This document shows, piece after piece, positions 46,401 through 57,784 of a stretch of 64,000 nucleotides of DNA. Origin of the DNA: Zygnema cylindricum (Eukaryota > Streptophyta > Zygnematophyceae > Zygnematales > Zygnemataceae); NCBI GenBank assembly GCA_037447655.1, contig JBBHKE010003093.1:37501-101500 (forward strand), given 5' to 3'. The position numbers and the translations under genes were made by a program. The stretch's first letter is position 1; each line of letters begins with the position of its first letter. Under the pieces are notes generated by a model, which saw only the letters and a list, made by a program, of their open reading frames with translations, did no database searches and had not been told where the DNA came from.

Positions 46401-49400
46401 TCTTTTATCCCATGCTCTTTCTCATCGTCCTCGTCAAGCAAACTTATAACCTTAATTGAAGTGCCCTTTGTATGCCCAGAACCACATTTACCCCTTGTCG
46501 TCTCGTTTGACATTTCACTTCCTTTCTCGTAATCATCCCCAAGGTTCACCATCATCGACTGCCCATTGGCAGGGAGAGACAGTGCGCCGTTTTGTGGAAT
46601 AAAAGCATTGGGAGACCTAGCTTTCAATATAAGCGAAATCGTCGAGACTGTTTTCCCAAGACCCTGAAGGAAAAGCAGCACGAAGCCTTTGGCAGTTGGA
46701 TGACAAGTCTTTGCAAAAAAATCACAATCTTCGAACCGGCTATCTAATTTGCACACTTACATAACCAATGTCCCACATATTTTGTCAGTGTCTAAAAGTG
46801 CCTTGCAGTATCAAAAATAGGTGTAATGTGACTAGTAGGTTGCATCCATTCATCTTGTACACGTTGCAATAATATGCATCAACACATGCCCCACAATACA
46901 AAAAAAACGGAAAAAGAGAGAAAAAAAATGACAAAAAAAAAAAAAAAACACAACAACTGCTAACAAGTGTAATAGGTGGCCCATAGAACCTTAAGCTCCA
47001 AAATATCTCAGCTGCCACTAAAAATATTGCAGATTACTGTCCTACAAAGACTTATATACATTTTTCATGAAAAAGAAAAGGCGCTACGACCATAATACTC
47101 TCATCTCTTACCGCGTATGAAAAGCAAACAATAAATATAAAAAATTGCTGTAAAAAGATGTCAAGGTGCCAGAAAACAATCTAATCTTCTAATCTGCTGT
47201 AACACACCTGATCATCGGCTAATATCCCTCCGGCAGGATAAGAGCTTTCCCTCTTCTCCATCCAGGCCAGCGCCAACTTCTGCAGAATAATCAGGTCCCA
47301 GTCACATAAAAGACAAATTTTTCTCTTGTACTTTCTGTGGCTGTCTCATATCCCCTCATTCAGCTTTTGGTGGAGATGAAAACTCATGACGATATTAACT
47401 ATAAAAATTAATAAAAAGCTTCCTTCTTCGACTAATGGAAATGATTGTGGCAAAAATTCTTTAGCGATTGTCAAATATATTCCTCAAAACATCCTTAAAC
47501 CTCTATCATCTGTGAAAAAGAAATATTATATTGGGTCTTAAGAATGGAACTGAAGAGGTGTAACCTACTTGATGTTTGAGGAGCGGCATTCTGAGGAGTC
47601 CCTTAGGAACAATTGCCTCCTCTTGTAGATGTCCCACTTGTAAACCCTACAGTTCAGAAAATGTCGGGAGCACGAGTTAAAAAACCTTTAACAACTCGAA
47701 AGAGTAAATCATGGAAGCTAAGCAACATGGCTATCAGACCAAGGAACAAGAAAGACTAGGAAAAGAACTCGATCACTATCTTTAGTATTTTATTAAAGAT
47801 TAAGCACAAACTTTAGAGAAGTAGTGCGATGTACGAAAGTGTGTGGCTCTAAATCGATGTGAGTACAAAAATGGTTGTCTACTTCGTTGCCGAGAGACTA
47901 TGGAAGTACTGCAAGAGTGACTAGGCCAACAAGAAACATAAACAAGCAACAGGAATATACGAGAGCCCTCTTTAGGATGATGGTAACAAACATAAGATAC
48001 CTTTCTAGCGATTCTACTTCTTTGGAAGCTACATTTGTTTACATTTGTTTCATACACGATCCAAGTTGAGGAAAAATACAGGGGTATATGAGGTATCCCA
48101 CTTGCAGACAAATATGAGCAATAACAATTATTACTTCACCAACTTCAGGATTTTTCTAGAAAATGGCATGAGCAGAACAAGCCCTATCTTGGCCGTGAAC
48201 TAAGTATCATACAAGCAAGTATCTAAATATGAAAACATGTAATCCTTATTATCTAATCTTTCAATGACCATGCCAACACAATCGGGAAGTAGCCACACGT
48301 CAAAAATCCTGTTCACTTGGCTTAACTTTATATGACTGTATGATTTCTCCACCTAAAACTCTCTCAGTATTTCTTCTCTCCCTCCTTCCTTACACTTTGA
48401 TAACAAAATTCAGGCTATGCTTCTCCTATGTGATCTGCAATCGTGTACTCATATTCTTGTAAAGGTATGGCTTTACTGACAAATTGAGAGCATTTTTTTA
48501 AGCGATGATCTGAAAACAGTACGTTAACGAGCGGTTGTTTTGAATCTTTGCATCATAATGCTTTTGTGATCATTTCCTCATTCCAAAAACCGCCACACTC
48601 AACAATTCTAGACAACTCAAAGCCAATCCCCATGAAAAAAAAAAAGAGAGCAGAGCATCTGTTCAAAACGTTCACATGATCCATATGCCACAACGATCAT
48701 GCTTAATTTCAATGGCATCCAAAAAACTAAGCAAGAAAATGATAATTGACTTAAAGAACAGAAAAAAAGTAAAGAACAAACACAGGACATCCAGTTTATT
48801 GTTGCGGCCAAAAGAAAATCCACTCTCAGTCACAGCTGCAAAAAAAATGTTTAAAGCTAACATATCGACCCTATTAACCATTTGTCATCTCTTTAGCATT
48901 TACTGACCCACATTCACAGACACAAGAAAACGTATCCGCGAAACTCAGATGAACAGATAGCTTTCTCATGCCTATACCGTGACCTAAAACACTAATAGCA
49001 TGGATGCAGCGTATAGTGACAAGCCCAAAGTTCATTAAAATTTGGTGAACAGTAATAGTGAAACACAACATCAAATGTGTCACGATCACATCATTGGGAT
49101 CCAACAATGCTGAAACTTTAAGGTTTCTTTGACGTTTCTACAAGCTACAACCCAAGTATAGGCTTGTAACTTGAAAGTATAGGCTTCTTACACTAGCTCC
49201 AAGTTGCCAGGTTCTCCTCACCTCCATGACCCCCATTAATGCCGAGGATGTTGTCGGGTCTACCTCTTGTCGAGCTCCACCTGTGCCTGGATGGCCATAT
49301 CCAACAACGGAGCCGTATCCAGCCCTGATTGCATGTAGTGACCCAGGAACAAATCCCACAGGAAGCATGGGCGTGGCTGCCTCAGAACAGGCCCAAGTGC

Positions 49401-50982
49401 GTGCTACCGAAGTCCCAGGAAACGAGGTTTTCCCGTTCAGAGCTCCAAGCTGCTCCACCTCAGAAACACGGGTTCTCAAATCCTTTAATTGCAACAAATT
49501 AGGAACTGCCATCTAGGCAATGTTTATTTTCATTAACGGAAGACAACAGCAGGATGAAATAGTGGGTGATTCTCTCCCTACCTGAGTTGAAAATCCTGGG
49601 GAGCTTTTCAAAATTAACGTGCCAGTCGATGAAGAAACAGCTGGCACGCGACCAAGACTATAGTTGCTGCTGCTATCTGTGTGCTCATCTGTGGTCGTTG
49701 CTATTCTTGCCCTACTCGTCGCAGTAAAATTCGAAAAAGATGGGGCGGGCCTCAATGTATTAATGTGACGTCTAAAGTCTTGCACCTTGCCCAGTCCAGT
49801 TAGCATGTGCGATTGACCCTCCATATCTTTGGAACCATGTGCTGCCTGAGCAGCATTTGCAAGCTCGGACTTTGCCCTCTTGGAAGTCGTAGGAAATATG
49901 CCGGACTGTTTTCTTTTCCCGGGTGCTCCTTCAAGAAAGACGTTGTTTACACCTTCAAAAAAACCGCTGAAAAACTCTGAGGATGCGGGTCGACCTGCAA
50001 CGTCCGGCTCATTCTCTCGAGCAGCATTCTCCAACGCCTCTTCCATGTCCTTTTCACTGTCTGAATCAGAAAGCTCCACCACTGCATATGACGAAGCAAG
50101 TACCTTTGTCGTCTGGCCAAAACTACCCAAGTTCTCTGGTTGTTCTATTTTCATGTATGCAGATTCCGGACCAGCCACACTCCTGTTTTGCACCGGGGAA
50201 AGGATGCCTAGATTCCACAAATCGCTTGCATCCTCAGTTTCTAAAGCAGCCTGTACCTGTGCCTCCGGATTTATTGCAACATTGTTTTCCTGACAATTAA
50301 CGACCGCCATGTCAGGCTTCGGGTCATGTTCGTAAGCAGTCCCTTGCCAATCCTCTAATTGCTCCATTCCAAGTCCTCCATACTCAGACTGACCGCCACA
50401 AGAAATGCCAAGCTGTAAAAACATCTCGTCTGATTCGTCCACATTTTCTCCATAACCACGCTCTCTAACTTCTCGATTGTTGTCCACGGGAAAAAAATCA
50501 GGAGGCCCTTCAATCTTAGCTGATCCCTGTGAAATCCTTACGGGCATCTCAAAGTCAACTCCCAGTTCATTTAAATCAATCATATATTCCTCATTTTCTG
50601 GCCAGAGCACCGCATCCTCATCTCTACCAGTTTGATTTGGCATTTTGATGTCGGTCCCATTCTCAATACCGTCTCCTGTACTGTTTTCCTCCACCTGCCT
50701 GCCTCCTTGCCCTTGCATCATACTAATGGCGCCTCCCATTCCAGACCCGAACAGGTCGTACATGTGCTTCTCTAGCCCTTTGGGTTTGCTGTCCCCATCC
50801 ACGGCCCTATGCTTCTCATAAAGCCAGTGAGAGGGACTGATTGGCCCGGAGCTCTCTATCCCGTCAATGGAGGTCCCATGCAGTGCACTATGAAAATAAG
50901 AACCTGTTCCAATGACATAACCTCTGCCATTAACAAAATGTCCGAAATTCTTTTGTCTGGGATTCAGTATATCATGTTTCAA
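40419..50982 (-). CDS. SNF2-family helicase with RING finger, CHR27/CHR28 (Ris1/Rad16-like) type
   Basis: Eleven minus-strand exons join in frame: 50982-49582, 49512-49192, 47646-47569, 47279-47208, 46663-45764, 45252-45018, 44512-44382, 44050-43808, 43577-42789, 41047-40838, 40523-40419; about 1494 residues. Walker [14 protein letters not shown] is split by an intron (residues ~616-629). Further motifs are [13 protein letters not shown], the DEAQ box in [11 protein letters not shown] (~913), [20 protein letters not shown], and PLLKHQ upstream. A C3HC4 RING (CAVCEDAPED...CGHVFCRQC...CPSC, ~1123-1167) lies between the two ATPase lobes. The helicase C lobe has [29 protein letters not shown] and [10 protein letters not shown]. 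This arrangement fits plant CHR27/CHR28 factors, which act in chromatin and DNA-methylation-linked silencing; an E3 ligase role is inferred from the RING. The acidic N-terminal 500 residues include [10 protein letters not shown], a possible SUMO-interacting motif. The exact start is uncertain: the first exon could be preceded by another. Confidence 0.93.
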
Positions 50983-52097
50983 AAATCATTGGAAGCTCAA
51001 GATAAACAAATGTGCATATTTGTGAGGCCCTATATTCAAATAAAATTCAGAAAGCAAGACCAACTGCGCGACACTATTCCTGAATCAGTGAATCTTGAAA
51101 AACAGAAAACAGTTAGGAGACATTCTTGATTCACCTGGGGAGTGAATAGTTGAGCTTTGAGGGCCCTGCATGGCTTTTCTCCCCGCTTATACATCCATTT
51201 TTCCGAATAATGTCACAGCCTTCGAATAATCTGTAAACGCTGATGGTGGCCTTCAATGCTGACATTTACGCGAAACCTATAAATATTGGATACAAGTATT
51301 CGTATTGTTATTTAACTCTCAGTCGTACATTAGTGAGTAAAGTTGCAATAAGCTTGTAAAAAGAAACATCGCAAAAAAAACCGCTACAATTTGTGAAGGT
51401 AAACCGGTGAAAGAATCAAGATAACCTAATGTGACACTTTTTTCTTTCTATTTGCCTGTTACGAGCGTCCGCAGTTTCGCTGAAGTATCCGACACTACCC
51501 GTACGTGCAAGCGCCAGTACGGTACAACTGTACACCGTGTTTCGTTATTCGCGTTAATATAAAATGCCATTTAAATCAACTGTCACACATTAATTTCAGC
51601 CTGGAGGCCGCCAATCGGAAGGTCAGGAACTTACCTATTTATCGGAACAAAGCACCCGGCCCGGTTCGGTTCGGTTCGGTTCGGTTCGGTTCGGTTCGGT
51701 TCGGTTCGGTTTTCTTTTATAACAAACCGAACGGTTCGACTTGAAATCGGAATTCAAATTCCGAAATTCGTAAACCAAACTAAAGGGTTCAGGTATCTAA
51801 ACCAAACCGGTCAAAACCGTTAAACCGTTAGTTTAAACACCTTCACTATTAACCCCTAGCAGCACTCCCCCAGTTCACCCTATCTCCTCCTAGCCCTGCC
51901 GCGACCAGGTACACCTTCCCTCGTTACCTCGACCCGTTCGCCGTGCGCGAAACGTCGCGAAAAGTTGCAAGATTCAGTACAGTACACCGTGAATCGTTAT
52001 TAGCGTTGAGAAATTATTAGTGTTAACAAATAATTAGCGTTATTAACACTAGTTACGATTTTCATTTTATTTTAAATGTTTAACACTAATTGATCAT
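50983..52097. other. Upstream of the SNF2 gene: repeats and MITE ends
   Basis: Contains TACACCG-type ends at 51532 (TACACCGTGTTTCGTTATTC) and 51985 (TACACCGTGAATCGTTATTA), a (TTCGG)n microsatellite at 51660-51712, and no exon I can support. Confidence 0.6.
51660..51712. repeat. (TTCGG)n microsatellite
   Basis: About ten uninterrupted GGTTC/TTCGG pentamers. AACCGA/CCGAAC-like words continue irregularly to about 51830. Confidence 0.95.
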
Positions 52098-52785
52098 TAA
52101 GGGTGACGTTCCATCAGGCGAAAAGTGGCGTAGTTTACATAAATTCGCGACCCTCCGTACCAAATCGTACCGCCTATTTTGTTTTTAAACGAAAAACAAC
52201 ATTACAGAGAATCTTGCTGATACTCTCCGAAGGTCTTGGAGGTAATACAGGCCGTCGGATGTTCGTCTGCGAGGAGTTCGCTTCATTTTTTTCTGTAACT
52301 GTCAACCCACCTCGAGGAGGTGGGTTGGCAGATATAAAAAAAAAATGTCGTAACACACTGGACGATTAAGCTACGTGTCATGATGGAAAACCAACGAAAA
52401 ACCTTAAAATTTGCACATGACACGAGCTTTCCAAAATACAACCGAAAATAAAAACGATATTTCGTAACATTCTTTCGTCACGCTATTTTAGGTAACTATT
52501 GTTCGTCACACTATTTCTCCCAAAGGACTTTCATTATGTTCGAAAACTAAACCCTAAAAAATGAGCTGGCGTACAAACTACCGTCTGCAAAAAGTATAAA
52601 AGTTTTGTCGTATGATTAATTCGTACGCAGGTATGTGGTACGCAAGTCAAGAATTGAAGTTAAGTTTGTCGGTGCTAAAAATTTGAAAGATATTCAATAT
52701 CGGATCGTAGCTTGCGTGGCGCGAATCAATTTAGAACACATGGCTTACAGACTCTACGTGATGGAACATCGACTCATAGCCTATA
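52098..52785. mobile_element. TIR element, inverted homologue of 26579-27279
   Basis: Starts AGGGTGACGTTCCATCAGGCG. Internal landmarks GAGAATCTTGCTGATACTCTCC and the perfect palindrome CCCACCTC-GAG-GAGGTGGG (52304-52327) match the reverse of 27040-27190. The far end (GATGGAACATCGACTCATAG, about 52785) corresponds to 26650 of the other copy; the terminal ~60 bp are missing or diverged. Confidence 0.82.
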
Positions 52786-52965
52786 CCCACCGGAGCATTT
52801 GTAACTTTTTGCCCATTCCGATGATTTTCCGAAAACTCATCGGAAAACGGGTCTTGTTACACCAAAATTTTGGCACGTAACTCTTATTGAAGGTGTCCTG
52901 TGACACGTCATGCGCTTCGATGTCATCAAACACAGGCGCGAAAACAAACCTGCAGATTTTCAAAC

Positions 52966-53742
52966 TTAGGGTATGTCCCCATGTACTTGAAACTTAGCAA
53001 ACTTACTTTGTTTTTTAGCGCAGATCCGGCGGACCCGGATTTCAAGTGTCCCTATGTGTAACACCAAAATTGTTACTTAATGGTGTGACGATTGTATACG
53101 CTGACAATGCCCGTGACGGCTGTCAACATCTACAATCTTTCATGACGCACGTTATTTTCCGTAACTGCTTGTGACGTCGCGTGATTTTTCGTGACATTGT
53201 ACACCTACCGCCCTCCAGCCTGTGTCGTTTCACGGTTGAAGGAGATGCGCTTTGCCTATGTGTCTATTGCCGGCTCGACGTGAAATGGCATCGGAAGCTT
53301 GAGACCCCTGAAAAAAAAAACGTATCGGATAAAAACGGACAAAACAAAACAAACTGTGTACTTCTCTTTACCGTATTTAACAAAAACGGACAAAACATAG
53401 CGAATCGTGTGCATTTCCACGTCGCTTGAAATCGTTTGATTTTTTTCGAAAATTACGGCACGTGCGAATATATGTGCCGATTTGTTTATAGAAAATCCCT
53501 AATTTTAAAACACATCGCGCATGTGTTTTAAACATAAGGTTGAAGATGACGTTTTTTGTCGTCGAAATGGGTCGAAAAACACAAGACAAATTTTCGTACA
53601 TCTTTAGATCGAGGATGACGCAAATTATACTCTACAAATTTGTTATTTTTTCGTACGGTCGGAACTTAGGCAGTACGGCGCTAAGTTTTACAGCAAAACG
53701 ACAAAAAAAAAACCCTTACTTATGCACATGGGGACATATGTA
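52966..53742. mobile_element. TIR element (copy B), inverted homologue of 23313-24095
   Basis: Starts TTAGGGTATGTCCCCATGTAC and ends GCACATGGGGACATATGTAA. Ordered homology to the reverse of 23313-24095 includes GCGCAGATCCGGCGGACC, the GTGACGATTGTAT/ACGC block, GACAATGCCCGTGACGGCTGT and TGTTTTAAAACACAT-like blocks. No intact transposase ORF. Confidence 0.87.
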
Positions 53743-53985
53743 ACAGGATCTCCTACCTCTCATGAAATCCCATTACTACAAACAATCCCAACTACACATT
53801 CCACACATTGGAAAATACACATTCACATTGGACCACACTCACATAAGGATAAACTTTAAATTAGAAGAAGCTTATGTCCACATAACATTAGCTTGGTCTC
53901 TTGCCCTCGTGGCTCAACCCTTCTTATTAAAGTGTTTCCACTACTCTCCACTCTTAATAATTCTATCTCTTAACTACTAAAACAC

Positions 53986-54262
53986 TATTTAGTTAGTAAG
54001 CGATTTCAATGCAAAAATGCCTTTCCTCCAATTTGGTATTAATCGCTCAGGACCAAGTTCGCCGGAATTTCCACAAACTTTTCCAAAGGAAAAGATGTCT
54101 ACTCTCCTCTTACACTTCACTATTTATCCATCATCGCCCTGGACTAGCCAGGCCAGAGTCAACGCTCTGTTTTAACATGCTTTTACCTGGGCCAATCATT
54201 GATCAGCAAGGACTCAGACTGACCAATGCAAAAACGTGTGAAAATCTCTTACTAACTACTTA
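53986..54262. mobile_element. Possible MITE with AGTTAGTAAG ends
   Basis: TTTAGTTAGTAAGCGATTTC at the left and GAAAATCTCTTACTAACTAC at the right are inverted over ~20 bp. About 277 bp. Single copy in the window, so the call is tentative. Confidence 0.45.
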
Positions 54263-54667
54263 GCACTTTACTAACCAATCAAACGTTACGTTTCACTACG
54301 TAACATTTACGTGGAAAAGTGTGCGACAAACGAAACGCGACTTCGCACGATCGTGCGTAACAAATTTCGCACGCGAAACTTTCTACGAAATTCCCTTAAG
54401 TGAAAGTGACGTTTCGTACTAACCCTTAACCCGTTTCAATGATACCCACTTGTTATTTAGACCCCACGCTGTCACCTAAATACACCCATCGCTATAACTT
54501 TTAAAATATAACTCCAAATAGCGTGATTCTTTCGCGGACGTCTACCAAATTTAGTACTCTATAATCATAACACCTAAATACCCCTTTATAAACAAGGTCG
54601 ATCCGCTATTACCGTTATATGTGTATAAAGAAAATATGTTTTTAGTGGAAAATTACATTACCAATAA

Positions 54668-54830
54668 TGGCGATACACTGTGTCGCGGGTGCTACGTGAT
54701 TCTGGTTCCGCGTAAGCGCCGACATTCCTTCGTCCTACCTTCTACTGCGTCGCGCCTCAGGCGGCTTAAGCCGGATGCACGTTGGAAGGTCGTAAAGTAC
54801 ATCGTGTTTCGCTATTAGCGTTACTATTTT
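54668..54830. mobile_element. Diverged TACACCG-family element
   Basis: GCGATACACTGTGTCGC at the left and GTACATCGTGTTTCGCTATTAG at the right resemble the family ends TACACCGTG(A/T)(A/T)TCG. The interior is unrelated to the other copies. Confidence 0.5.
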
Positions 54831-55938
54831 TTTAGTCTCTTAAAACCATAAATGTCCTTCACGCATATAACGCACATAGTAATCTAACGAATACTACATA
54901 TAGTGCCCATCATTCGATTTTGAAATATATAAAATTCATACCTTTCTTCGCATTCGTACATTTACCATACAGTAATGTATAAAGTTTGTATACGATGATT
55001 AAATTTAGGGTTACTTAAGGGTTTTAGGAGATTTTATAATTTTTAGCGTACATTTTAGTTCATTCGGTAGTTTTAATTACAACTATTTTAGAACATTTTA
55101 TACATTGGACAGATTCACCTACTTTTGCTTTCCTTTATAAATGCAGCCACTCGGGAAAGCAAAATCACTTAATGACTACAACCCTGTGTAGCATGGACTC
55201 CCTTGAGGGCGTATCAAAAAGAATCTTTGAATTTTCTCCCTTGAGCAGTTAGTTATGGTTGGCCAAAGATGGCCTATAAATACAAAAGCACTCAAGGGAG
55301 AGGCGGCTACATAATATATTTCTAAGTCCTAAACCCCTCTTTAAACCCTCTACTACTGAAGTAAGGTATCAATCACAAGACTTTACGGTACATAAAAGTA
55401 CAAGTACAGGTGTCGGAGTACTTTCTATACGACATTTGTACGGCATGGCCATAGCTGTGACATCTGTCACATCCAAACTTGTTATCGTGCATTCCGAAGA
55501 TTCCGTAAACCAGTAAGATATTGCCATGTGTCATTCGGAGTGGCAGCATCCAAAAACCGCCAAGGCAACCATTCCAGAATCTCGGCTCGCTCCATGGCCG
55601 TCGATCAGAGTTGGCTTTTGAAACGGATTGTCGAAATAAATGTCCGTAAAATTTATTTCCTACAGTAAATAACGTACACTGATTTTTATGCTTTAAGATT
55701 CCGTTCTATCAGTTTACTAGAATTTTCGGCATGTACACATTTAAATATCTATCGTTTCTTATATATCTTAGCGTTATTCATAGACTATAAGATAAAGCTA
55801 ACGACTACCGGCTATTCTGACGGGCGGTTGGTACTATGATCAAATCCTGATATTGGCAACCTTTTTTGGTACAGATTAAGTATTTAGCCTATTCTTTGTC
55901 TCTTATGACAGCATACGCAGCCATGGTTCTAACTCTCT
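54831..55938. other. Intergenic region with nothing recognisable
   Basis: AT-rich sequence without exon signatures, paired inverted repeats or tandem repeats that I could detect by eye. Confidence 0.5.
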
Positions 55939-56067
55939 CTCTCCGGTCTTCAGTGACTGCAATAAGTATGGGGACTGGAGAGTGGAGTGAGAAGCATGCT
56001 GCCCTCCGGTCTTCAGTGCCTACAACAAGTAAAGGGATAGGAGAGTGGAGCGAGAAGCAGGCTGCCT
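55939..56067. repeat. Two tandem ~63-bp repeats
   Basis: CTCCGGTCTTCAGTG, GGAGAGTGGAG and GAGAAGCA/GGCTGCC recur in both halves (55939-56001 and 56003-56067). The period is a multiple of three and the frame stays open on both strands, but I recognise no protein. Confidence 0.75.
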
Positions 56068-56309
56068 TTGCTGAATTCCTCCTTTTATTTTTCCTATTTA
56101 GACCTAGAAAATACTTGAATTTCAACAATTGCTCAAAAAATTAATGATAGGAGTCTATATACATAACTGCTATAACAATATGTGTTTTACAAGACAAATA
56201 CGTAGTTGTTATCCTTTTCAAAAAAATAAAACACAACTTTATTATTTTTTGATGTTTGAAAGTGTAGTTGTTCAAGAAAATATAATATATTTGTTAATTT
56301 TGATAAGAA

Positions 56310-56741
56310 GAGATTCTTCGTCATAATGAACACCTGTGAAAATATAAAGAAAGACCATCATCAACCCATCTATCACTAGGAGCAGACAATGCTCTAGAAA
56401 AATTAGCATTCCAAATATGAAAAACAATATCAGAAAATTTAGCATTCCAAATATGAAAAACAATATCAAAAATTATTGCAGCTACACGAACGTCACCACA
56501 ACTGCCCCAACTTTATCAGCATACATATACGTTTGATAATGATTAAGTCTATAAATTGAATTCCTTGTCCACAACTAATAAAAATAGCATGCTCATCCCA
56601 ATGACAAAATAAAGAACTAATAATTACATTTTTTTTATAAAAATATTTAGACTCACAGCCAAACAATAATATGGAAAGAGCACGAAACAAACAATTCCCA
56701 TCCCCTGCAACATGTAATCGAAAAAGAGGAATTCGTGCCAT
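56310..56741 (-). pseudogene. Broken OTU-domain cysteine protease fragment
   Basis: The minus-strand frame from 56741 contains FRLHVAGDGNCLFRALS (catalytic Asp/Cys motif of OTU deubiquitinase-like proteases; GDGNC at about 56690-56704). A downstream frame contains GVHYDEES (56310-56332), which fits the catalytic-His motif. The distance of ~130 codons matches an OTU domain. Between them the frame shifts at least twice (conserved-looking YMYADKVGA and GDVRVAAIIFD are in other frames), and an in-frame 36-bp tandem duplication (56404-56475) is present. OTU domains occur in host deubiquitinases and in several transposon classes; the repeat-rich setting favours a transposon relic. Possible splice sites (TTGCAG|G, TTCACAG|G) leave open a rare intron-containing gene. 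Confidence 0.65.
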
Positions 56742-57425
56742 AATAAGCTTACCTAAAGTAGAACTCCCAAAAGTCGAAAAAAAAACATTTACACCTGAAT
56801 AACAAAAAATAAATAAACATTAATAAACAAATGAACAAACAAAACAAAATGATTTTAATGCAAACTTACCCAAACACGTAAAAATAGGAAAATAGACAAA
56901 CAAAATAAGATTTTTTTAAAAAGTAAAACAAAAAGCATACATTAAAAAAAAACATAAAATAAACTTCACACAAACCACTATAAATCATTTAATATGTAAA
57001 AAACCACTTACTGAATTTTTTAAAGCCTTCGCAAATGAATGGAAAGAGGGACAATTCGTAAAGTAAAAAAATAGACGAGGAACAAGATCAAATTCAAGAG
57101 AAAAAGGAAGGAAGATGGTAAGTAATGGTAATCTCTATACAAAAATTATGGACCTAGATTCTTTGTATGCTTGACAATACGATTCGAATTGCTACACTAC
57201 AGTATAGCGATGACGACAAAGTGATCGCGACAGTTGACCCGCGGCCGACGACGTCAAATATGGTTTGGTACGGACGGATTTGAGTCATCGACGCTTTATC
57301 AGTCGGCAACATGAATCACATCGCGACGTTTTTGTTGACGTAAGTTGACGTCAAGGCGATTCACGTCCAAACAAAAAAAAAGAACATTCGTTTCCTCATC
57401 TCTCATTCATCATCCATTTCTAGTG
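56742..57425. other. AT-rich intergenic region
   Basis: Mostly A-rich non-coding sequence to 57130, then a more GC-balanced stretch with CGACG words. Nothing else assignable; upstream exons of the OTU fragment could lie here but none is recognisable. Confidence 0.4.
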
Positions 57426-57646
57426 TACACCATGAATCGCTATTAACGTCAATGCTTTTTTCGTCTCTTAAAACATCTTTTATCCATACACACTTTTCCG
57501 ATTGTAGATCCAACGGTCGCGATTGAAGTATAACATTCTCAGCTTCTGATTGGCAGTCTCAATTTGAAAATCCGACACGTGTGTGCGGATAAAAGATGTT
57601 ATAAGTGGCGAAAAAAACATTGACGCTAATAACGATTCACGGTGTA
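57426..57646. mobile_element. MITE of the TACACCG family, best-preserved copy
   Basis: Left TACACCATGAATCGCTATTA, right AATAACGATTCACGGTGTA. Sub-terminal TTAAAACATCTTTTATCCAT pairs with GGATAAAAGATGTTATAAG. 221 bp. Closest relative is 15584-15785: shared GATTGTRGATCYRACGGTCGCGATTGAA core. Confidence 0.9.
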
Positions 57647-57784
57647 CTGTACAATAACGAAAGGCCCTTGGCAACCGAAGGGCAAAGCACCGGGTCGCCC
57701 GCGACTATTATTTTTTGATCGTCCCATACTGCACGGTTGGTCAATTTGAGGCTTTATTTAGTGTGGCCTTCAAAATTGCAGACG

